A stretch of 64,000 nt of DNA from Pterobdella sp. o SKG-2022 (taxonomy: Eukaryota > Annelida > Clitellata > Hirudinida > Piscicolidae): contig OZ038327.1 in assembly GCA_964035795.1 (NCBI GenBank), forward strand, positions 6,671,007 to 6,735,006, written 5' to 3'. A program made the translations under genes and the position numbers. Shown in pieces: positions 56,224 to 64,000 of this stretch. The first letter of the stretch is position 1, and every line of letters starts with the position of its first letter. The notes beneath the pieces were generated by a model that was not told the DNA's origin, searched no databases, and saw nothing but the letters and a program-made list of their open reading frames with translations.

Positions 56224-56904
56224 CACCCATTTCATGATATCAGAAAGAGCAATGAAGATACAGTTAAAAATGAGAAACAGCTACACAACGGTTAGTGCTG
56301 TCTGCTTCCACTGAAGTTGACGAAAAATCTGAGTCAGAAAACTTTTATGAAGTACTTCAAAACCAGATTGATAAAGTTAACAAAAAACACTTTTTAATAG
56401 TGTTGGGAGATTTCAACGCTCGCGTAGGCCCAAATATCACCGCATCCCGACTCCATGGCTCCCACAACACTGATGAAAAAAACAAAAATGGAACACGTTT
56501 GGTAGATTTTTGCTATAAAAATGGTTTATAAATCACCAATACTATATTTCCACATAAAAGAATCCATCAGTGGACGTGGCACCACCCAATCCAAAAAGTA
56601 GGGCACAGTCTCGATTATGTGCTCGTAAGACACCAATATAAAGCTAGAGTATATGATACCAAAGCTAGTCGAAATAAAAAACAACAATAGACACTATAGC
56701 AACAAGATTTCTACATAAGCAAAACAGTATGAATACAAAAATAACAAACCCAACTAAACTCAACACCGACTACACTAACAAATTAAGAGAAGAATTAGAA
56801 AATAAACTAAACCATATCAATATCCATGCACCCATTGAAGAAACTTGGAAATGTTTTAAAGAGAGTTTTTTGAATACTTCCTTGAAAACTTTGCCCACAA
56901 AAAA

Positions 56905-56952
56905 CAAAGTCCAAGAAAAACAAAGTCCAAGAAAAACAAAGTCCAAGAAAAA
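56905..56952. repeat. 16-bp tandem triplicate
   Basis: CAAAGTCCAAGAAAAA three times in exact tandem. The period is not a multiple of three, so the repeats shift the reading frame of the LINE ORF. Confidence 0.9.
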
Positions 56953-57413
56953 CAATGGCTCACTGACGAAATAAGAAAATTGTCTGAAGAAAAAACCAAA
57001 CACCATCTAAGAATTAGATCACTTAAGCAGAAAAGCCATACAATCCCTCAAGATTTAATCAGCAGCTGCAACAATATAAAGGCGCAAAAAAAAAAACGCT
57101 TGTAGAAATGCAATTGATCATTGGTGGGAAATGAAAGCTGCAGAGGCAGAAAGGGTAACCGAAGTTTCTATCAAACAAGGTAGGGGAGGCTCAATTTTAA
57201 AATTGCTGAAGCTGGCGAAAACCTCAAATATTAGAAGCTCAACAAACTTTAAATCTAAAGATGGTAAACTACTCATATGTTCTTCAGACGAGAAAATCAA
57301 CAAGTGGAAAGAACATTTTGAAGATTTTGCCAAAACTGATACCATAGTAGAAGCCAAACTACGACGAGCTCATACCAGGAAAAATAAAACTAGATGACGA
57401 AGATGTTCAAAAG

Positions 57414-58562
57414 TTGTCTAAGCAGTTATCAAAGATAGAATTGCATAAAGCTCTGGATCAATGCAAGATAGAAACGGTTCCTGGTATAGATCAAATCAGT
57501 TCGAATAAGCTCAAAATAGGTGACGAGGTGACAGTTAATTGGCTTAAAGTGATAGCAGACCAAATATGGGAATCGGAAGTTATTCCGAAAGATTGGAAAT
57601 GCCAAATAGTAATCCCAATTCATAAAAATGGTTCAAAATCACTATGCCAAAACTACCGAGGAATAGCTCTTCTATGCGTAGCCAGTAAAGTGTTTGGCAG
57701 AGCAGTTTTAAACAAATTGCAAGACATGGTTGAAAGTCAACTGGGGGAGAACCAGTGTGGCTTCAGGCCAAACAGAGGTTGTAGCGACCAAATCTTTTCA
57801 GCAAAGATTTTGATGCAAAGAGCCAAAGAATTTAACAAGGCTATATACTTCTGTTTTGTGGACTTCCAGCGAGCCTACGACACAGTGAATATAGAAGCTC
57901 TGTGGGAAATCTTATCAAAAACCTTCAGCATCCCAGAAAAATTAATCCGCATAATTAAAGCACTCTATAGTGACTCAACCGGATTGATACGTTCAGAGGG
58001 GCTCCCAATAAGCATAGGAGTTAAACAAGGAGACGTTTTAGCTCCTATATTGTTCAACCTCTATCTAGATGCTGTGCTAAAAGTGGCTTTGAAAAATCAG
58101 CTTAACAAAGGAATTGACATAGACTACAGTTACAATGCACCGCTGATGAACAATAGTCGTCATAAGTTAGAAAAATCCACATGTGTACAGAACCTAGCTT
58201 ATGCCGATGACATTCTGATTAAAAGCAGCAACATTGAAAGTCTCCAATGTCTTGTTGAAGTAATGAATAATATCTTTGCCAAATTTGCACTAAAAATAAA
58301 CTTCAAAAAAACAAAATTTATGTGCATTCTACCTGACAACACTGATAACAACATTAGAAATAACATTGACAAGAACCATAACATCAACAACAAAAATATA
58401 AAAATAAACAGCTGCAGAAACGACGAAAAAACACACGCTACAACATCAAAAACAACACCACCAACAACAGAAACATTACAGCCAACAACAAAAACAACAC
58501 CAACGACAATAACAACAACGACAACATCAAAAAAAACAACAAGAACAACAATAGCAACATGA
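57414..58562 (+). CDS. Reverse transcriptase of LINE F3 (uninterrupted domain)
   Basis: 382 codons. RT blocks in order: GIDQISSNKL, NYRGIALLCVASKVFGRAVL, ENQCGFRPNRGCSDQIF (fingers), FCFVDFQRAYDTVNIEALW (motif A, catalytic Asp in F-V-D-F), GVKQGDVLAPILFNLYLDAV (motif B), NLAYADDILIKSSNIESL (motif C, Y-A-D-D intact) and LKINFKKTKFMCIL (motif D). The last 60 codons are a Thr/Asn-rich reading of CAA repeats. All catalytic residues are present, but upstream endonuclease frames are broken, so this copy is probably not mobile on its own. Confidence 0.9.
   Translation: MSKQLSKIELHKALDQCKIETVPGIDQISSNKLKIGDEVTVNWLKVIADQIWESEVIPKDWKCQIVIPIHKNGSKSLCQNYRGIALLCVASKVFGRAVLNKLQDMVESQLGENQCGFRPNRGCSDQIFSAKILMQRAKEFNKAIYFCFVDFQRAYDTVNIEALWEILSKTFSIPEKLIRIIKALYSDSTGLIRSEGLPISIGVKQGDVLAPILFNLYLDAVLKVALKNQLNKGIDIDYSYNAPLMNNSRHKLEKSTCVQNLAYADDILIKSSNIESLQCLVEVMNNIFAKFALKINFKKTKFMCILPDNTDNNIRNNIDKNHNINNKNIKINSCRNDEKTHATTSKTTPPTTETLQPTTKTTPTTITTTTTSKKTTRTTIAT
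58360..58560. repeat. CAA-rich low-complexity block 1 in LINE F3
   Basis: ACAACA-type triplets between the RT and post-RT domains. One frame reads Thr-rich (T-T-K-T-T-P-T), another Asn-rich and continuous with the downstream frame at 58559, implying a 1-nt slip within the repeat. Confidence 0.85.
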
Positions 58563-59107
58563 ATCCAGACGCCACAGCAACGCTTTCAATTGGGGGGGAC
58601 AATTACTTGGAAGAGGTAACACAATTCAAATATCTCGGAAGTATACTCAGTAGCGATAATTCGGTTGATACAGAAGTTGAAGCTCGAATTAACAGAGCGG
58701 CACAAGCCTTTCGCACTCTGAGCCGACTGGTATGGTACCAACCAAAGATAAAAGTACAAACAAAATTGAAACTTTTTAAAGCGGTTATCATACCAAACCT
58801 TCTATACGGTAGCGAAACTTGGAATCTTTTACAGAAACATACACAAAGACTCCAAGTTTTCGTTAACAGGTGCTTGAGGATTATCACTGGCACATCTCTA
58901 TGGGAGAAAATAAGAAATACCCAGCTGCGAAGCAGTTCAAATATTGACAGGGTTGAAGTAATGATCCAAAAGAGAAGATTAAAATGGCTCGGACACCTCC
59001 TAATTAGCAAAATAGCAGATGGCAAAAGACATCAAGGTGGACAAAAACAAAGATGGCACGATCTAGTGCAATCAGATCTTAAAAAGTTAAACATAGTGGA
59101 TGTTTGA
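58559..59107 (+). CDS. Post-RT domain of LINE F3
   Basis: 182 codons: LEEVTQFKYLGSILSSDNSV, ARINRAAQAFRTLSRLVWYQ, KLFKAVIIPNLLYGSETWNL, RCLRIITGTSLWEKIRNT, KRRLKWLGHLLISKIADGKR and QGGQKQRWHDLVQSDLKKLN. This is the conserved C-terminal region of this LINE family, continuing out of the preceding Asn-rich block. It ends in an in-frame TGA at about 59105; the fingers follow in another frame. Confidence 0.85.
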   Translation: MNPDATATLSIGGDNYLEEVTQFKYLGSILSSDNSVDTEVEARINRAAQAFRTLSRLVWYQPKIKVQTKLKLFKAVIIPNLLYGSETWNLLQKHTQRLQVFVNRCLRIITGTSLWEKIRNTQLRSSSNIDRVEVMIQKRRLKWLGHLLISKIADGKRHQGGQKQRWHDLVQSDLKKLNIVDV

Positions 59108-59214
59108 AGAGCAGAACTGCATGATAGGAGAAAAAGGCGCAACAACATTACCAAACGTCTGCAAGAGCTGAACAGAGAAAAAGAGCTTGAAGAAAAACTT
59201 AAAAAAGCTTTGGC

Positions 59215-59885
59215 TAAAGATTATAAATCCACCAACAACAAGAACAATAGCATCAACAACAATAAAAATAATAGCAACTACAACAACAGCGATAGCAACA
59301 ACAACAATAATAGCAACAACAGCAGTAATAAAGATGATAGCAACAATAACAACATCAATCAAAATAATAACGACAACAAAAAAAAAACAACAACACCAAT
59401 AATAATAATAAAAGCAACAACAACAACAAGAGTAGCACCGATAATAACAACAATGATAGCAACAACAGCAGTAAGGAAAATCAACAACAATAATAATCAT
59501 AACAAAAACAAAAGCAACAACAACAACAATGATAGCAAAAGTCAAAACAATAGCAATAACAACTACAAAAATCGAAACAACAGAATTAACAACAACAACA
59601 ACAATGATAGCCATAACAATCAAAACAATAACAACAACATCAACAATCGAAATAACAAAAGCAACAACAACAACAACAATAATAGCTACAACAATCAAAA
59701 CAATAGAAGCAGTAACAGCAACAATAATAGCAGCAGCAACAACAAAAGAAACAACAGCAATAGCAACGATCAAATCAATAGAAACAACAATCAAAACAAC
59801 AGGATCAACAACAACAATAATAATAACAACAATCAAAACAATGGCAACAACAATCAAAGCAATAGCAACAATAAAAACAGTTCTG
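59215..59885. repeat. CAA/AAC-rich low-complexity block 2 in LINE F3
   Basis: About 670 bp of imperfect CAA, AAC, AGC and ATA triplets. In the frame leading to the zinc fingers (59210-60100) it encodes an Asn/Ser-rich linker of more than 200 residues. The homologous linker in copy F1 is only about 15 residues. Confidence 0.92.
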
Positions 59886-60839
59886 ACAATGCCTTATTCT
59901 GCATGTTTCCGGGATGCAACAGAATAGCCTCCAGTAAAGCAGGTCTGGCAAACCACGTGAGACAGAAGCACCAGACACAGACAAGCATAAAATGTCAATA
60001 CTGCGGGCTGAACTTCAAACCACAAGGCATTTATAACCACAAGAAAAAATGCTCATTTCTCAATCTTTTGCACCTACCTCATGGTAGCAGGCGATTTTAA
60101 TGCACGAGTGGGTCAGCCAACTAGTCGGTCATCTCTACATGGGAAGCATAATCCAGCTGTGTGAAATAACAACGGCAGAAGACTGGTGAATTTTTATAAC
60201 TATAACAACCTGGCAGTCACCAACACTTTGTTCTCTCATAAGAAGATACATCAGTATACATGGCACCATCCTGGTCAAAAAAATGGTGGACATGTCCTTG
60301 ACTACATACTCATCAATGCTCAATACCTATCCTGCATCCTGGACACCAAAGTGTTCAGAAAAACTCTTCATATTTCTGATTCATTCCCTGTTAGTGCAAA
60401 ATTCAAATTTTTCAAATCACTATGTCATAAGCAACATTTTTGCAACAATGGTCACAAATAATACTTTGAAAATCCCCGAGAACTCGACGAAAGCATAATA
60501 AATAATTTCAAAAACCAGTTAGCCGTGCCTGGTGGCCCAAAAAATATTGATGAGCTATGAAAAGTTTTCAAAGGAAGTTCAACATCTGCAAAAAAAGTTT
60601 TGCCAACCAAACACACAAAATATAAAAAAGATTGGGTAACTGAAGAAATTCGGCAGCTGACCGTTGAAAAAGCTGATGTTTACCAAAAAATTATGCAACT
60701 TAAACAAAAAAATCAATCAGTTCCATTATTTCTCAAATCCCAATATGTGATAATAAAGAGAAAATGCAAAAAAGCATCTAAACTTGCTCTGAATTCATGG
60801 TAGGAACAAAAAAGTAAAGAGGCAGAAGATGATTACGAA

Positions 60840-61385
60840 ATGAGTTTGAAACGAGGAAAAGGTGGCTCTTTAATAAAAAATTTGAAGTCTTTAACCAAAT
60901 CAAGAAGTTATAGATGCTTGAAGATCTTAGCCAAAGACGATACAACAAGGCTAACAACAACAAAAAGCAAACTAAAGAGATGGTGTGAACACTTCAAAGA
61001 GGCCACAAACATCAATACCCTGGTCAGTCATTCTGCTCTTTCACATCTCCCTCAATGTCTCTCTCCATCTGATAGCTCTCTGTATTCAATGACTGAGCCT
61101 CTGACAAACGAAGAATTGTGTGTCGCCCTCAAACAGTGTAAAAAAAATAGCTCGACTGGAATTGATGGAATAAGTACAGAGCTACTGCTACTAGGTGCTG
61201 ATGAGAGTGTTAGATCGTTGAAAATGGTTGCAGCTCAAATATGGGTCGAAGAAAAGATTCCTTCAGACTTGACCAAACGAATAAGTGTTCCCATCTTCAA
61301 GAAATGTAGCAGGTTGAAATGCGATAACTTCCGTGGCATCTCACTTTATGTTCAGCCTACAAAGTATTCGCAAGAGCGATGCTGA
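60840..61385 (+). pseudogene. LINE F4 RT N-terminal part
   Basis: 181 codons: GKGGSLIKNLKSLTKSRSYR, TNEELCVALKQCKKNSSTGI, DGISTELLLLGADESVRSLK, RISVPIFKKCSRLKCDNFRG. These are the RT finger motifs. A frameshift near 61350-61385 separates it from the palm domain in the next frame. Confidence 0.8.
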
Positions 61386-62401
61386 ACGGAATGAAACATT
61401 ATGTTGAAGAGCAACTGAGTGAGTTCCAATGTGGGTTTCGTGCCAAGAGAGGTTGTTGTGATCAATTATTTTCTACGAAAATATTGATGCAACGGGCCAA
61501 GGAGTTCAACGTACCGCTTTTTTTGTGCTTCATTGATCTCTGTAAAGCGTACGACTCAGTTAACAGAAACTTACTTTGGGCTGTGTTACGTCGTGTCTAC
61601 AACTTTTCTGAAAAGTTCGTGAGTATAATAGAAGCCTTACATAAAGAAACATATGGGGTGGTGTGGCTTGAAGGTCAGTTGTCTGAAGAATACAAGGTTG
61701 AATCAGGTGTAAAGCAGGGTGATGTACTGGCTTTAGCTCTGTTTAACTTATTTTTAGATGTTATCATAAGGACTGCCATGATAAAACATCCTGATGCCGG
61801 AGTCCATATTCAATACAACCTTGACGCTCCTCTGGTAAACAACAGCCGTCATAAGTTTAAAATGAGTGATAAGGTTCAAATCTTCATGTACGCACATGAT
61901 GTGGTATTATTGAGCAACGATCGAAGTGTATTGAATTCTCTTATTCAATCGCTCAGTGAAGAATTTACCCGATACGGCTTGAAGATCAGTACTCAAAAAT
62001 CTAAAATAATGGCTGTGCGTTCTGAAGCTGATAATACAGACGAGTGTTTTGACAACAGTTCGGTACATCAAATTGACGGTGGTTTTGAGGAAGTTGAGCA
62101 GTATCAATATCTTGGCAGTATACTTCGAAACGAGTGTTCCATAGATGAAGAGATTGATACTCGTATCTGTAAAGCATCGATTGCTTTCAGAAGTATTGGA
62201 AGGCTCATATGGTATCAAAAAAAGTTAAAAAGGAAAACGAAGATGAGGCTTTTCAAATCTATTAAAATGCCTATCCTGCTTTACGTTTGTGAGACTTGGG
62301 CTCCTTTGAGCAACCATGTTCAAAGCTTGCAGTCTTTTGTTAATAAGTGTGTTCGGTCTATATGTGAAATCTCCATGAGAGACATGTTAAAAAACACCTA
62401 A
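61379..62401 (+). CDS. LINE F4 reverse transcriptase palm and post-RT domain, catalytic site altered
   Basis: 340 codons: EFQCGFRAKRGCCDQLF, LFLCFIDLCKAYDSVNRNLL (motif A), SGVKQGDVLALALFNLFLDV (motif B), then QIFMYAHDVVLLSNDRSV where the Y-A-D-D box reads Y-A-H-D. YGLKISTQKSKIMAV (motif D) follows, then YQYLGSILRNECSIDEEIDT and ILLYVCETWAPLSNHVQ. The His for the first Asp of the pair removes an essential metal ligand, so the enzyme should be inactive. Compare the intact site in F3 near 58205. Confidence 0.85.
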   Translation: MLNGMKHYVEEQLSEFQCGFRAKRGCCDQLFSTKILMQRAKEFNVPLFLCFIDLCKAYDSVNRNLLWAVLRRVYNFSEKFVSIIEALHKETYGVVWLEGQLSEEYKVESGVKQGDVLALALFNLFLDVIIRTAMIKHPDAGVHIQYNLDAPLVNNSRHKFKMSDKVQIFMYAHDVVLLSNDRSVLNSLIQSLSEEFTRYGLKISTQKSKIMAVRSEADNTDECFDNSSVHQIDGGFEEVEQYQYLGSILRNECSIDEEIDTRICKASIAFRSIGRLIWYQKKLKRKTKMRLFKSIKMPILLYVCETWAPLSNHVQSLQSFVNKCVRSICEISMRDMLKNT

Positions 62402-63033
62402 ATAAGAAGAAGAGGCAACATTGAACGCGTAGATTCAATCCTTCAACTGAAAAGACTCAAATGGCTAGGTCATATTGAAAAAATGGCAGATTCCCGGTGG
62501 CCCAAAAAATTATCAGTCAGTAAAATATGTGGTGGTAAAAGAAGTCAAGGTGGTCAAAAACATAGGTGGCATGATGTAGTGAATAACGATTTGAAAGCTA
62601 TTGGGTTGGTGTCTGGTTGGCGTAGCAAAGCGAAGAACAGAATCGAATGGCAGAAAAGCATAAATACACTCATTATCTATCTCAACCAGAATAAAGACCA
62701 ATCAGAAAAAGATAAGAAAAATCAAAAAAAGAGCTGAATGTACAATATAACAATACTAATAACATATGTGGTGAGGTGAACATAAATAATGGGGTATTAA
62801 ACGGTTTGGTATGCTCTTTTTTGGTTGCAACAAAATTGCAGTTAACAAAGCTGGCCTTGCAAACCACGTTAGACAGAAACACTCACAACAAGCAACAATA
62901 ACAATCTTATGCCAACACTGTGGTAGAAATTTCAAGAGACAGGGTTTTCAAAATCACCAGAAAAAATGCGCACAACAACAAGAAATGGTAACCATTCTCT
63001 GCACCTGCCTGATGGTGGAGAAATGCAGTAGAA

Positions 63034-64000
<967 letters not shown>

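Larger units (their letters stand above)
56224..60083 (+). mobile_element. LINE family F copy F3 with CAA-repeat expansions
   Basis: Endonuclease remnant FLIVLGDFNARVGPNITASR and HQWTWHHP (56390-56650), linker with a 16-bp triplicate, intact RT (57414-58330), a first CAA-rich block (58360-58560), the post-RT domain (58559-59107), a second much longer CAA/AAC-rich block (59215-59885), and a C-terminal two-finger region FCMFPGCNRIASSKAGLANH, IKCQYCGLNFKPQGIYNHKK. It ends at about 60083 in CTACCTCATGGT, where copy F4 starts directly. Confidence 0.92.
60084..63033 (+). mobile_element. LINE family F copy F4, 5'-truncated, head-to-tail after F3
   Basis: Starts inside the endonuclease at AGDFNARVGQPTSRSSLHGK and continues HQYTWHHPGQKNGGHVLDYI (60260-60320), linker, RT start NEELCVALKQCKKNSSTGID (61110), a frameshift at about 61380, RT body to 62401, post-RT domain RLKWLGHIEKMADSRWP, QGGQKHRWHDVVNNDLKAIG, then the finger region FGCNKIAVNKAGLANHVRQK, ILCQHCGRNFKRQGFQNHQK. 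The 3' end passes directly into the TG tract. Confidence 0.9.

Noticed and set aside
59087..59857. A 256-codon Val/Ile-rich minus-strand frame resembling a membrane protein
   Set aside because: It is the antisense of the CAA repeat block in LINE F3; the plus-strand LINE domains on both sides explain the region.

Overview
This is an AT-rich draft-assembly window (one run of Ns at 56023-56223) from an animal nuclear genome, most likely an invertebrate. Genes are split by GT-AG introns, and most of the DNA consists of decayed non-LTR retrotransposons (LINEs), palindromic non-autonomous DNA transposons (MITEs) and one Mutator-like transposon. I see nothing prokaryotic and no CRISPR array, operon or rRNA. 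I cannot name the species from sequence alone.

The clearest host gene is on the minus strand, from 40721 down to 9215. Nine exons join in phase into a complete 278-residue mitochondrial carrier of the carnitine/acylcarnitine translocase type (SLC25A20-like). Three introns are tiny (51, 55 and 70 bp), while others reach 4.1, 9.9, 4.2 and 11.7 kb because they are packed with transposons. A second, unidentified host gene is supported by three phase-compatible minus-strand exons between 52296 and 48018. A third, weak candidate is a set of small plus-strand exons at 3.14-3.50 kb.

Layout. 0-1.3 kb: minus-strand LINE fragment with an RNase H-like stretch, a degraded 2A-like motif and tandem zinc fingers. 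1.3-9.2 kb: mostly unassigned AT-rich DNA with a 730-bp foldback element carrying a tRNA-like sequence, plus MITEs. 9.2-40.7 kb: the carrier gene; its introns hold LINE families A (EN+RT), B (EN+RT+zinc finger), C, CR1-like, D (GC-rich, RNase H), E, F (C2H2-tailed) and G (Jockey-like, C-rich and G-poor). 40.7-45 kb: more LINE fragments. 45.0-47.0 kb: a MULE with FLYWCH/MULE transposase remains, arrays of a 14-15 bp repeat at both ends and a 9-bp target duplication. 47-56 kb: the second host gene and LINE pieces. 56.2-63.8 kb: two head-to-tail family F LINEs, the first with an intact RT and large CAA-repeat (Asn-rich) expansions, the second ending in about 776 bp of pure (TG)n.

LINE family letters and MITE names (M1, M2, M3) are my own labels for groups recognised inside this window. 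The transposon ORFs are nearly all broken. The host genes do not form an operon or shared pathway; the window is best read as one metabolic carrier gene stretched by successive, often nested, transposon insertions.
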